Program-made: the position numbers and the translations under genes
Part shown: in pieces, positions 1-12,349 of the stretch
Layout of the letters: each line of letters opens with the position of its first letter
Numbering within the stretch: position 1 is the first letter of the stretch
Notes under the pieces: generated by a model
Database searches by the model: none
Told to the model about the DNA's origin: nothing
What the model saw: only the letters and a program-made list of their open reading frames with translations
Origin: Toxorhynchites rutilus septentrionalis
Taxonomy: Eukaryota; Arthropoda; Insecta; Diptera; Culicidae
Length of the DNA stretch: 64,000 bases
Assembly: GCF_029784135.1 (NCBI RefSeq)
Contig: NC_073745.1
Location: 66,816,105 to 66,880,104, forward strand
Direction: 5' to 3'

Positions 1-385
1 CTAGGCCCGCCTGCTGGTCTAGGATAGTGTCTCTTCAATAACATTGAGTTAAAGGACCTGGCCGGGTAAGGGAGTAAAAAGTGCCCCCAAACCAAATCAC
101 TTGCTGTATGGCAAATTGTATAGGGTATTAAATAAGAAATTTAGACGGTTTATTTGAACCCCTATGTGGTTTAACATAGGATCTATAGTGAAAAACGTAC
201 TTTTTCGTTCATTTCACGCCATCCTCAAAAGCTTCGAGATAAAAATTTGAAAAAAATACTGAATGTGCATCTTACTACGTTGTATCAAGAAAAATTATTG
301 AAAAAAAAATTCATCAAAAATGTTAGTTCTAAAAATACTGAAATTTAGAAAAAAATTTTTTTGGGGATTTAGAGATTCAGTACTA
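1..385. repeat. Left flank: fragment of an old dispersed A/T-rich repeat
   Basis: No coding signal is seen. The stretch from about 245 to 385 resembles 3930-4092: both carry an 'AATACTGAA..T.CATCTTAC' block, a run of A/T-rich text and then GAGA(T/C)TCAGTACTA. The similarity stops at 385, exactly where a TIR element begins, so this is the left half of an older repeat split by that insertion. Confidence 0.55.
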
Positions 386-581
386 CAGGTCGGACTCGAT
401 TATCCGGAGTATTGATAGATTTTTTTTTTCACTCCGGATAATCGAGTCAAAACAATTTTTTTTTCTGTATTTGTTTTTTTTTTGCATATATTTTTCGTTT
501 TTTTGAAAATAAAAGAGGAATTTGATTTATGATGCATCCCCTTAAAGTCAGAAAACACCTTTCTCACATGAAAAAATTATA

Positions 582-1384
582 GGAGGTTGTATCCAAAACA
601 CGACCCACATTGTTGACGTAGAACTACTCTGTTATTTTATTCAAGTCCTCCGCTTTTCGCTCTTCTCAACAGCAGCCTTTTCTATTAAAAGTTCCGATCT
701 CGATTAGCTTAGCTGTCATCCTTGGTGGAGATAGTTTTGTTACTGTCATGCGAAACCAAATCACATACATAATTCCTGAACAATTATTTTCTTGGTGAGC
801 CGATCATAGCCTAGTTTGATTAATCCCCACGCAATTGCGTAGTTCAGAACCTTCATGGAATGGCGAGTAAGTAATTTGGTTGCGTCCACAGCTCAATCCA
901 AAACGAAGACATGTGTTAATGCAAAAAAGGAAAAACAAGCGATGTTCATTGTTTTGTATCTAGAACGATACTGAAAGTTTGCCTTAGCGAGATCCAATAT
1001 GTATGCTCTAGGCAAATATTCCCCTTCATTCTTCTTCTTCTTCTGTCTTCTTGTTCACGGAGTCTTTGATTTAATTCCCCTTCGTTGGTCGCTGATAAGT
1101 TGCTCGTTATTGAAGGCATGGGTAGGGAAGCTCACAAATGACAAATGCATGGGAAAATGAAAATACTTCTAGTTTTCATCAACCGTTTACACACCAGGGG
1201 ATTGTAATATATAGCATAAAAACAAATCTTAGGGAAGTTCCGATTCGTTTGATATGTGAATCGTCCAAATCCGTTCGCGGCAAAAATAGTTATGAACGAT
1301 AACTTTATTTCATAAAAACGTGACCTGTTTTCTGATATGGCACCCTTAATGAAAGACGTAGTTCTACGTCAACAATTAATTTAT
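582..1384. mobile_element. Insertion inside the composite element
   Basis: The related copy at 39546-40344 is continuous where this copy is broken. Family sequence stops near 582 (after CTCACATGAAAAAATTAT) and resumes near 1385 (ATTCTCTCAGGAGGTGATAG). The inserted ~800 bp has inverted motifs near its ends: TTGTTGACGTAGAACTAC at 610 and GTAGTTCTACGTCAACAA at 1358. No coding potential was recognised. Confidence 0.5.
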
Positions 1385-2045
1385 CCAGATTCTCTCAGGA
1401 GGTGATAGACGATCATATTTGATGAAAAAAATCCTCCGACGCATATGTTCGAATTTCAACAATGACAGAGTTATAGAACTTTTTTTTTGTTTCGGACTCT
1501 GTTGCCTCAAACTGGCTCTACATTACAAAGTACGCTACAGTAGACGATTCTGTTGCGTTCATTTGAAAGATGAGAAAATTTAGTGCAGGATATAGCAGTG
1601 GAACATCTAAATTAGTGGATTTTAATAATATTTTGGAAGCGAAACACATAAAAGTTAATAATTTTTAATGTGTTATTATTAATTTTATCCTAAAAATTTA
1701 TATTAAACTAGATTGTTTCTATCAATTAAAATGAAGTTCTTGTACCACTCCACAATTTGTTCTTTGACGCACAACTTCTATCTTTCTTAATTTGGCTGCA
1801 ATATCGATATAAACAATTCCTGGTGAAAATTCAAGCAAAATCTTCAAAAATCACGATTTTTACCCCACTGTAATAGCCACTTAAACTTCACCTTAACGTT
1901 GAATGGTTACATTTCTTCATGAAATAAGCCATATTTGAAACATAAAAAAAATATTTTTTTCCAAACTGAAAATAAACGAGTCCAAAATTGTATATAATCG
2001 AATCACATATAATCAAGTCTGTATATAATCGAATCCGACCTGTAC

Positions 2046-2800
2046 TGTATTCTATTAGTCAAAACATTTCATTTCATACCAATATTGAGGGGATTGCAAA
2101 AAATTCATAGTCGACCATTTTGTGGCGGCGACCTTTTCGAATTTATGTTGTTCATAGTGTAGTGTATTCTCCATGTCAAGCCATTAAGCCATTTTTAAGC
2201 GGCGGCCAAATTGAATTTTTCAAGATTATGGAATACGCAGTTTTATAACGACAGTAGAATTAAATGTATGTTCCGAATTTCAGATCAATCATTCAATAGG
2301 AACGGGATCAATTTTCTATTATTGTGGGACAACCCAACAAACATTCAAACATACATAGAAACAGGTCAAACTGAATGAAACCATTCAAAAAGTAATTAGT
2401 TGTTTGGGGGCTGCGGCCATCTTGAAATTGGATTTTTCATTATCTGCTATGGTCTACTAGTCGAGAACTTTCTTTTGATTCGCATTTTTCATAAATAACT
2501 GTATTCTACTATTCAAGCCCTTTCATTTGTTACCCATATTGATGGGGTTGTGAAAAAAATATATATGGTGCCATTGTGTGGTGGTGGCCATTTTGGATTT
2601 GAATTTTTCATAAATAACTGTATTCTACTAGTCAAGCTCTTTCATTAGATACCAATATTGATGGGGTTCTGAGAAAATATAATATCCGCCATTTTGTAGT
2701 GGCTGCCATCTTTGATTTGCATTTTTCATAAATAACTGCATTCTACTAGTCAAGCCTTTTCTTTTGATACTCATATTAGCTATTTAATATAGAATTATTA
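2046..2800. repeat. Tandem array of a ~118-bp unit
   Basis: Units carry a '(T)TCTACTAGTCAAGC..TTTCAT' block, a '(A)CC(C)ATATTGATGGGGTT' block and a 'CCATTTTG..GTGG..GCCAT' block. Landmarks at about 2501, 2619 and 2736 give a period near 118 bp; earlier units are more diverged. The same unit appears once at about 4700-4960 and, inverted, as an array at 29230-29960. Confidence 0.7.
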
Positions 2801-2903
2801 TACAAATTATTCAAAATTTCCGAAAATCAAAAATAAAATACTCCGGATAATCGAGTCTAAAATTCCTGATAATCGAATCCCGGATAATCGAGTCCGACCT
2901 GTA

Positions 2904-3637
2904 GTCTAATTCATATTTAAATGTGTTTCTACGGCTTTTCTAGATATGTGTGATTTTTTCAGATTTTTTTCAGTGTTGCGCGGATATTCCCATCTTGTTC
3001 GGTTAAACCTTCCTGTTTAGCTATTGCTACTCGCCACAGCTTTCACAGTTGGAAAATTTCTTCCCATCCAGCTTGTGACATGTTGTTCAGTAAATTACAT
3101 TTAATGCGACGTTCCGGAGAAACACTTTGCCACTCACTGAAACTAATTGTTGCCTTGATGAGCACCGAACCGAAGCTCTGTTCTTGATCCGGGTTTTCTG
3201 ATTGTCGTGAGCAGCTTTGCAAGCCAACTCGAGCACTCCGACGGCCGAAACTCTATAATCGCTGTTAGGTATACTGGTGCTCCGGGACCAATCCGTTCGG
3301 CCTAGTTACCCTTGCGGAGCAATCAGTGAATGCGACCAACAGGGAACTGGAGACCTGCACGGTTCGAGTGAGACCTTTGCCTTTCCCTTAACTTGTCCTG
3401 CTTTGTTACGTCCACGATGCCGATGCCGTACAACCACACGGGTTTACGGTTTGAAAGAAAATAAGATATTTTTTTGGGGTCCGCGTGTTTTATACTCTAG
3501 CGGTACACACTCACAGGATAGAGACAAATCGGCAGACTCAGCCAGAGGGGCGAGTCCAACGAGACGAACGAATGAGCGTTAAAAGGGAGCGATGGCAAAA
3601 AAATACATTCATTACGATTTGTTCGCTCGTTGGATTC
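2904..3637. other. Non-coding stretch, partly old repeat
   Basis: The first ~130 bp continue the repeat interrupted at 385 (compare 4092-4170). The remainder is not recognised. Short ORFs exist (for example at 3277-3582, GTG start), but without protein-like composition or a convincing start. Confidence 0.4.
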
Positions 3638-3917
3638 ACTTCTTCTTCTTCTTCTTCAATGGCACTAACGTTCCTAGAGGAACCTCGCCGTCTCAACGTA
3701 GTATTACTTGCGTCATTTTTATTAGTACTTAGTTGAGATTTCTATGCTAAATAACACGCCTTGAATGCATTCTGAGTGGCAAGCTCTAGAATACGCGTGA
3801 TCACAGTGCAAGTCGGAGGAAATTTCTTTGACGAAAAATTCCCCCGACCAGAACGGGAATCGAACCCGAACACCCGGCATGTTAGTTATGATGCTAACCA
3901 CTCGGCCACGGGTGCAC
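3638..3917 (-). repeat. tRNA-derived SINE (Feilai-type, tentative)
   Basis: On the minus strand this reads as a SINE. The tRNA-like head at about 3917-3845 has an A-box-like GTGGCCGAGTGGTTAGC and a B-box GGTTCGATTCC. A unique body follows, then a (GAA)n tail, seen as (TTC)5 at 3639-3656 on the + strand. Head, body and simple-repeat tail are the standard SINE layout. The acceptor arms do not pair, so it is not a functional tRNA gene. Part of the body motif TTTCTTTGACGAAAAATTC recurs at about 62563. The family name is inference. Confidence 0.7.
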
Positions 3918-4699
<782 letters not shown>

Positions 4700-4985
4700 T
4701 TTGTAGCAGCCGCCATCATGGATTTACATTTTTCATAAATAACTGTGTTCTACTAGTCAAACCCTTTCCCCATATTGATGGAGTTTTGAAAAAATGTATA
4801 TATATGACGCCAGTTTTGAGAAATTTTTGAGAAAATATTTGATCCGCCGTTTTGTAGCGGTCGCCATCTTGGATTTTCAAGATAATGAAATACGCGGTTT
4901 TATAGGGACTTCAGAGATACAGATGTGTTCCAAATTTCAGATCAATCGGTCAACAGGAAGGGGATCGAATTTCTATTGAAGCGGG
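4700..4985. repeat. Single diverged copy of the ~118-bp unit and flanking repeat
   Basis: Contains TTCTACTAGTCAAACCC, CATATTGATGGAG and CGCCATCTTGGATT blocks, matching the array at 2046-2800 in the same orientation. Confidence 0.6.
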
Positions 4986-5949
4986 ACAAACAGGGCAAGC
5001 TAAATAAAACCAGTTAAAAGCCAGCTACAATGAAAATTGGTTATGTGATAATGAAAGTTGTAATTTTGAACCGTTGCCACCTTATGTACAAAGCTTTTCA
5101 AATATTTGAATTGCTCAGAACAGTTTCTTGTTTCGACCTGACGATTATTCTGAATTCTATTATGTGAAATCTTATATCAATAGTTTCATCTGAAAGAATT
5201 CGGAAAACTACAATTATTTTATTCCAATAAATGCGTCAGATCGAGCATCTTCTAAAGAAGTCACCAAGTTCCAAAATTTCGGCTCAATCGTTTTTATGTC
5301 GCTTACCATACATTTCGCATCTGGCCGGTGGCAAAATGTATTATATTCTGATTCAATTTATCTTTATTGGAATCGAAAGCGAGGCTGGAACATATCCTCT
5401 CCTTCTCTTCTGCCCAGCGCTCACAGGCGATCACAGCTGAATTGTATTACTCTCTCCCTCTTCCGTCGCCTTTTTTTTATCAGAATCACCACCACACTTT
5501 TCGCAATTCATCTTTCTCCAATCTCCGCTACCGGTGTATTATCACTGGCCTATGCAAAAAGCAGCCCACCCCAACAGAACGCGCGTGGCCTAGATATATC
5601 CTTCCCCACACCCCTTCTGATTGATCCAACCGCCGCCCCGTTGTGTGTTGTCGTGCCGTGTTCATCCGGATTTCCCGAGCGCACGGCGCTCTTTGGTGTA
5701 CGACCGCCGCAAACTTAATAAAAATAGAACCATTTTCCACGAGAAGATTCAATTCAATCTCGATTCGATTTTCCGCTACCCACCAGCGGCAGCAGCTTAT
5801 TCCGTCTACATCTATCTAATCATCATCTCTATTCGCCATCCTTCCGTTCGTCGGGGAGCAGTGTTTATTAATTTTTCACATCATACGCATACGCTCTCTG
5901 TCTCTCTCACGGTTGTCTTTTTTTTTCTCTTTCGAATTTTTCCAGGACT
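4986..5949 (+). promoter_or_regulatory. Upstream region of the main gene; likely promoter-proximal DNA
   Basis: From about 5380 the sequence changes from A/T-rich repeat debris to CT-rich, more balanced unique DNA, which continues into the leader. CTCTCTGTCTCTCTC occurs near 5893. I cannot pick a transcription start; no TATA box in a convincing position was seen. Segment 5020-5100 resembles part of the inverted-repeat element at 31980-33195. ORFs here (for example 5296-5718) look non-coding. Confidence 0.4.
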
Positions 5950-7604
5950 CATCCGCAACAAACGCTAGGGCGAGTATACACAATCGGCGACCCAGTTTTC
6001 TCTCCCGGCGAGCGAAGAGAATCCCCGAGAATTGCGAGAGAGCCGAAAGAGCAAACGGTGGTAACTGAAAGAGAGTAAGTGAGTCGCTGAACAAGAGAGA
6101 GCAAGCGAGCGAACGAGTTTCGGCAGCGATGAGCCATCGCACCGAGCAGCGGCAGTAGCTGGCGTGAAGAGCAACATAGCGGATCGTTGCGTTGCAGGTC
6201 GTTGTGTGTCCGTGTCGTTGTCCATCCGAACGAACAAGAAGACAAAGAAAAAGAGCAAAAAGTGTAGAAGTGCTGCCAGTAGTGGATTTTAAATTGGATA
6301 CAAAGAAAAAAAATACAAAATTATAACATTCGGTCGAACGCCGCGCGACTAATCGCGAAACAGTGCTCCTGTGGAACAACATAAGTGGAAAAAGCGCACA
6401 TATGTGAAGGGAAGTGGAATAAAAGGCAACGAAAAAAAACCGGGTCACGCGTGTCAACGTCGAGGGGGATTATCCACCGTCGTCCCACTTGCGTGCCGCC
6501 GCTACGAGAGACGGGTGTCCGAACGGGTGAAGATATCAAAATAAAAGTGAGATTTGGTGCAGTTTTGATCGTTATTAAATGATCATCTTCATTTTTTTCC
6601 CTCTGGTTCTGAAGTTGGAAAGTTAAACATTCAAGAATCGACGTTTGTCGAGTTTCCCGTTCCGCAACGGCGGAGCGGATCAGAGAAGAAGTTTGAAGCA
6701 GAAGCAAATAATTAAGTATTCCGCCTGTATGCGAGGGCGAATGTTGTGTTCCAACGTTTCCAATGGTTCGTTTTCGGGTCCCGGTCTAGGGTATATGTGT
6801 GTATTATAAACACAACACAAACAGGGAGTGCGGGGGAAGGCGCAGAGTAAGCGCGGTAGTGGTGTGGAATGGGAGAACCTCTATCTGGTTCCCGGTGTTT
6901 CTAGTCCTCCTCCTCCTGCTCCTACTCCTGCTTTTCACACACGTCCTTTCGGTGCGCTGCATCATCGTGTGTAGAGTTGATCCGACCGCTCGGTGCTCCT
7001 AAGACCTGAAATTATTATTGCACGGTCGGGATCCAGGATATTTTTTGTACCGTGACTGTGTGCTGTCCGTGTACTTGTGCATGTGTGTGTGTTGGTAATA
7101 ATACGAGAAACAGAAGAGAGCGAAACGGAGAAAAGTGTTCTTAAAGCGGCAACTATAGGTGCAGCAGATGCTTCAGAGGAAGAAGAAACAGACATGTGAT
7201 AAATGTGAACACGGCGGTGCGTTTAGCTAAGGTTCCAGAAGGCCTCGAATGCCTCCTCGAATGAATGGAGGAAAAGGAGCCTCAAGTGGTGCTGTTGTGT
7301 TTCTCCGGGGCCCTCGTACAGCAGGGGAAGAGTGAAAATGACGAAAATTCCCAGCGAAACTCGAGAAAGATGTGCTTAGACAGTGCCGTTGTTTCGGAGC
7401 ATTTTTGTTCTAGTTTAGGATAATTTAATCATTTCGGGGGGTGAAAATCGATAATCCTCGACCCGACCCGAGCGGCGGGTGTGCGAAAACGTCGTCGTGA
7501 TAAAGGAATATAGTGTTTCCGTGGTGGGGGGAGTGATAAAGTGTGAAGTGTGCAGTGTAGATTCGTGCAACCACTCCGCGAGGAGTTATAGACCAGTGTT
7601 CACA
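5950..7604 (+). promoter_or_regulatory. Probable 5' UTR / leader of the seven-helix membrane protein gene
   Basis: Unique, purine-rich sequence with GAGAGAG and GAAAGAGAG motifs (about 6030-6110) that runs without repeats into the ATG at 7605. Many upstream ATGs and short ORFs are present, so translation would be sensitive to uORFs if the whole stretch is leader. GAGA-like motifs suggest a GAGA-factor-type promoter near 6000-6110; this is inference. An additional 5' non-coding intron cannot be excluded. Confidence 0.45.
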
Positions 7605-8347
7605 ATGTTTACCGAGGGGTCTTCGCACAAGAAATACAAGATCTCTTTACCGCTGCACAGCAGCGGCAGCAGCAGTAGCGATGATAGCAGGAATAGCAGT
7701 GTTTGCAACAGCCTTAGAAACAGGATCAGTGATACCGATGGCTGTCTACGGCTACCGAGCCACGGGTGTTTCTGTAGCCAAAACGAGGTGGTGATCGATG
7801 ATGGGGCGGAAGATGACCCCAGAAACAGCAACAGTAGTAGTAGCAACAGCAACAGTCTCCGCCCTAGTACTAGTGTCCACAAATCCGGCCGACGAAGGAG
7901 AGAACGTCGGCCGGACACCGTGAAGAAGGTTCGCGTGAGAACCCGCTCCAGTGCTGCAACCACCAGCCCCCGCACCTATCACCACGAACCCAGTCAATCC
8001 CGAAGGCCGCGACCATCCGTGGCCATCGTCTCGCGTCGATACTCCTCCCTAGCGATAGTGTTAATTAGTACCGTTCTATTGTTGTGCCACTGTGGTCCGT
8101 CGGCATTCCTCTTCAGTCCCAGCTGGGCCGTCCTGCTGGATGCCAATGGGGAAAGTGCCGGGCCGGCCGGAGCCCCGGTGCAGGCCTTCGGTGATGGGTT
8201 GGGGAATTTCAATCTGGAGCGCAGTATAGCGGCCGTGTTTAGCCGGGTCGCGTACGGATCAACGACTACGACGAAGCGCAGCATACCGGACAACGTGTAC
8301 GTGCCGAGCTTGACGACCGTGTCGACGCCACTGCTGACGACGTTCAG
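7605..8347 (+). CDS. Exon 1 of PRRT3/4-like seven-helix membrane protein (residues 1-247)
   Basis: The first in-frame ATG is at 7605 in CACAATG context; upstream the frame is open to at least 7479 but has only non-ATG starts. The exon ends at 8347 before GTGAGT. Its phase (AG left over) is completed by the G of exon 2. Residues 1-148 are Ser-rich, then very basic (RRRRERR, TVKKVRVRTR). A hydrophobic segment follows at about 149-163 (LAIVLISTVLLLCHC). Strong positive charge before it predicts N-in orientation, so it would act as a signal anchor or an unusually deep signal peptide. Residues 164-247 are Ala/Gly/Thr-rich. No enzyme motif is seen. Only one Met occurs in the exon, so no downstream start is available. 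The intron begins 55-70 bp before transposon sequence. Confidence 0.8.
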
Positions 8348-8547
8348 GTGAGTGGCAGGGATGCCAGGTTTTGTTTTTGTTTGGTTTTCGTGAAAATCTG
8401 TAGACAAAAAATTTTTTTATTTGTTTTTATACATATATTTTTCGTTTTTGATTATAAACGAAGAATTCAATTTTTGATTCTTCCTCTCTAAGTAATAAAA
8501 TACCTTTCTCATATAGAAGATCAGAATTCTTCCAGGAGGTGATAGAG

Positions 8548-11500
8548 CAGGGGTTCTCAAAGTGGTCGATATCGACCCCTTGGGGTCGATATTGGTTTCT
8601 CAGAGGTTTTGATTTTTTTTTGATTGATTTTGGAGGTCTAAAAATAGACCCCATTGATTAACACAAGTTTTTGTTCGCAACTTTCAGGTTACAGTATAAA
8701 TTTTGTTACGTGATCCATATTGATCTCTAGTAGAAACTATTATCGTTGTACTTTTCAAAAACTCAACAAATAGATGAGTGCGCATAAGTTCGTATAAGAT
8801 GATAAATTTGGCGGGTGTATTTGGCATTTGCGTTCTGAAATTTGTTGGAGCTTGAATACACTCATTTATCAATTGCATTCGAAAGATTACATTAGTAAAA
8901 ATAGAAAGAAAAACCAGGTTCATCTCATAACACTAATTTTTTTTAAATTTTGTTTTTACGTGCGATTTTTATTTTTTTTAAACAATTTCCTACTCCAGTA
9001 TTTGTGAGTAATTTGTATGAACGTATTTACCAATAAAATAATATTTTTAAAATTTTACATCTATTTATTTTGTTGAATTTTGATGAGAAAATGATGCCAA
9101 GTTTACTCGCTTAACTCACGGCCGTATCTAGGCCGTAGTTTGTCTAGTCCAGACTTGCCGCACTTTGCCCAGATTTTTGCAGATTTAAAAAAAAAATCTG
9201 CAATCACATTTGACTGTATTGAGTTGGTTTGGAAAGCTAGTTTGTGCTAGTTTTATTGAAACAGTTGTTCAAAATGGCATCACTGAATTCATCGATGGGA
9301 TTCGGATGCCAGACTGAGCAGTATGTAGTGAAGATGTAGTGATGTAGTGAATGACATAAAGTTTCTTGGAGGATTGAAGGATTTCTTGAAGATTGCTGCG
9401 ACTTAGAAGCACAAATGCGACTGTTGTGATCCCGAATGTTCTCGGAGATGATCGACACGAGGAGCCCATTAGTCATTTGCGAAGCAATTCGTGCAGATTG
9501 ATTGCCGACGAATAAAGTTGCGTTTGATCAACATAATTACGAGAGCTTTGAAAAGGTGTAGGGTGGGATAACGGCTGAACTACTCATTACACATCAAACC
9601 ATTCTACCGTTTACTGAAAATTTTCCTAATCTGGTTCCCAGAGAAATGATTCAGTCAATTGATGAGAGTTGCGCAATGTTGATTTTCAGACTATTCTCCG
9701 GATGAACGAACCAATGTAGTCATGTTTTGCGGTAAAGTTCTAACCACAACTATCCGTGGTGATGAAATGGCAATTAAGCAAACTTATCCCAAAAATTTAC
9801 TGAACACCGAAGAGAGAGGTTTGGTACACATGTCTGAAACCATCAAGTTTAAGTATAATGCGTCGATATATGATAGGAAGAAATAACGGTTAAACCATGT
9901 TTTACACATCAGACGTAAAAATGTTGATTGATTGATTGATTGTGTTGATTTATATAGTTTAAACTTTTGCAGTTCTAGCCTTGATATTGGCCCTTGTGGA
10001 CAAACTCAATCCAAACTCCTTCTTCACCTGCCTTGAGAAAGACACTTCATTGCTCGTCAGCAAACCGTGTCCATTTCCGCAAACATCAAACGACGTTTTC
10101 GTGAAAATGTTCAATAAAATTCGCAATTAAATATAAAAAATGTTGACAAAAATCCAGACAAATCCAGACTTTTAATTTTCCAACAATCAGTTTACTGTTC
10201 AATACACCTGGCAACCCTAGTAAAAACACTTTATAAGGCAAGGAATCGACTCAAACTTCAGAGAATATAACATGAACATGAGAATATGAGGAGGAACACA
10301 TTATCTTTGATAAAAATGAAGCTATTGAATCAGTTGGAAAAATTGGTGGAAATATAGTTGCCACTGCTCGTTGAACCCCAAAACACTGCTTGCCACTGCC
10401 TTGTAAGCTCATTTTATTGTGCCTTTGTTCAACGAATTTAAGAAAAAATTATTGCCGGCGCTCCGAAACCAGGGTTTGTTTTACATAAAAATGACTCCCA
10501 AATTAATGTGGTACATTTTTAGTAACCCCAACGAAATTGGAAAATTGCAAGATACTTTTAGAAGTCTTTGGTTAAGCAAAATATTGAAATAATATTCCAT
10601 GTGCGGAAAAAAGATTTTTCTGTGGGTGGCAAAATAGTTGTTACGCCTTTATAACAGGTTAACTAACCTCGAAGTCTTTAAATTAGTAAGAATTTTGTAT
10701 GAATAGGATAAAACTTAGAAATAGATTTTTGTTTAAAAAATTTGACTATAGGGGTCTGAGATGTCACTTAATTCTGAAAAAGGGGTCTATTGCCCAAAAT
10801 ACACTCGACAAAAAAATTAGAGGAACAGAATGCGAAGTCGGAAATTTCAAGTGATTTTTGACATGCTGTATCTTCGTGAAAGATCAACGCATATCGATGG
10901 GATGTGCACCATTTTGAAGCTACAATGAAGTATTATAATATTTTACGTACATATTTTTATCTTGGTGTGTGTGTAGGTGTAGTGGGCAACAATATCGGGA
11001 AGAAATGAAAAATCGTTTTTTGCTTTATTTTTTCAAGAATATTCTGGACTAACCCAATTTTTTGCCAATCAACTCAGCAGCAAATCCAATTAACTTTATC
11101 TATCAGCTTTTATTTGGTTCCAAGAACGTTCCTGTAGGACCTTTCCACACAGAGATATTTCAGTTTGAATGAAAAATTACCCCTTCGTCTTTGATGATGA
11201 ATAATTCAATAAACAACCATCGCACCGCAAATTGAAAGGCAGTTTCAAAAACTCTAGTAAATGCTGCACAAGGATAATTTGTTACTTTGGCGGAAAAAGA
11301 AAAATTATTTTCTTTGCATCGATTTCAAAAAAGCGCCTAAAACAGGATTTTTATAGTGTTTTACCAAATCCCAAAAATTACAATGTTTTACAAATTAATA
11401 AGGTTAATTGGGTTTGCTGTTGAGTTGGTTGGCAAAAAATTGGGTTAGTCCAGAATATTCTTGAAAAAACAAAGAAAAATCGATTTTAAATTTCTTCCCG

Positions 11501-11718
11501 TTATTGCTGCCCACTACACCAACATTTATCGAGTATGTACGAGAAATATGTACGTAAAATATTCTAATACCTGAAAGTTGTAGCTTCAAAATGATGCGCC
11601 TCCCATCGATATGCGTTGATCTTTCACGAAGATACAGCATGTCAGAAATCACTTAAAATATCTGACTTCGCGCCCTGTTCCTCTAATTTTTTTGTCGAGT
11701 GTAGTTTGAGAACCCCTG
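8548..11718. mobile_element. hAT-type element, ~3.2 kb, inserted in the pogo-like copy
   Basis: Terminal repeats are CAGGGGTTCTCAAA (8548) and TTTGAGAACCCCTG (ending 11718), typical of hAT elements. The 8-bp flanks TGATAGAG (8540-8547) and TGATTAAG (11719-11726) agree at six of eight positions, and the target is GGTGATAGA of the host element. No transposase could be read; ORFs at 9237-9476 and elsewhere are short and unrecognised. A related end occurs at 52378-52415. Confidence 0.65.
10802..11701. mobile_element. Tc1/mariner-type inverted-repeat MITE, 900 bp, TA target
   Basis: Starts CACTCGACAAAAAAATTAG and ends with its reverse complement, flanked by TA (10800-10801 and 11702-11703). Arms of about 280 bp pair, for example GCATATCGATGGGA near 10890 with CCCATCGATATGC near 11604. 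It lies inside the hAT element, close to its right end. Confidence 0.75.
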
Positions 11719-12349
11719 TGATTAAGGATCATATTTGATGATAAAAGACCTTCTGCGCATATGTTCGAATTCCAACAATGACAGTGTTATTGAACTTTTT
11801 CTCTGTTTCGGGCCCTGTTTGCCTTAAACTGGCTCTAATTAAAAAATTACGCTGCGTAGGACAATTATGTTGCTTCCATTTGAAAGATGAGAAAATGTTA
11901 TACAGGATACAGTTTCGAAACTTCTAAATTAGTGAATTTTAGAAATGAAAAACTTCAAAGTTTGTGGTTTTTAAGGTGTTAATTTTAGCTAAAAAATACA
12001 TAATAAACTTGAATATTACTATCAACCAAATTGCAATACAATTTGTTCTTTGACAATTACTATACAATTTGTTCTTTGACACCCAACTTCTATCTTTTTT
12101 AATTTCGCTGGAATATCATTTTAAACAATCCCTGGTGAATCTTCCACTAAAATTTACCAAAATCATGCTTTTTACTTCATTTCACTCGTAATAGCCAACT
12201 AACTTTCACTTTAACGTTGAAATATTTTATTTTATCTCGAAATGAGTCATATTTGAGATATAAAGAAAATTAAGAAATTTAATTTGTACTAAATATAATC
12301 GAGTCTAACATTGTATATAATCGAATCATATAGAATCGAGTCCGACCTG

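Larger units (their letters stand above)
386..2901. mobile_element. Composite TIR DNA transposon, pogo/Tigger-like ends, TA target site
   Basis: The left end starts CAGGTCGGACTCGATTATC after a TA (384-385). The right end is its reverse complement, finishing at 2901 and followed by TA (2902-2903). A second right-type end of the related ATATAC subfamily lies at 2042, so this is a composite of at least two related pieces. CAG starts, TA duplication and the TCGATTATCCGG type of end recall pogo/Tigger elements; that family link is inference. No long ORF survives, so it is non-autonomous. Related copies lie at about 8398-12349 and 39546-40344. Confidence 0.7.
8398..12349. mobile_element. Interrupted copy of the pogo-like TIR family
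   Basis: Left part 8398-8547 matches the family (GCATATATTTTTCG-like block, CCTTTCTCATAT, CAGGAGGTGATAGA). Right part 11719-12349 matches 1385-2042 and ends AATCGAGTCCGACCTG. The two halves are separated by a hAT insertion with an 8-bp duplication. The left terminal repeat is not visible, so the left end is decayed. Confidence 0.65.

Noticed and set aside
3845..3917. A functional tRNA gene on the minus strand
   Set aside because: A and B boxes are present, but the acceptor and anticodon stems do not fold as a cloverleaf, and a SINE body and tail follow.
5296..6457. Overlapping ORFs in the promoter/leader on both strands (up to 193 codons)
   Set aside because: Ser/Leu/Phe/Arg-rich translations of CT- and GA-rich DNA; no domain and both strands equally open.
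7479..7604. Longer N-terminus for exon 1 starting at 7479
   Set aside because: 7479 is GTG; the first in-frame ATG with good context is 7605.
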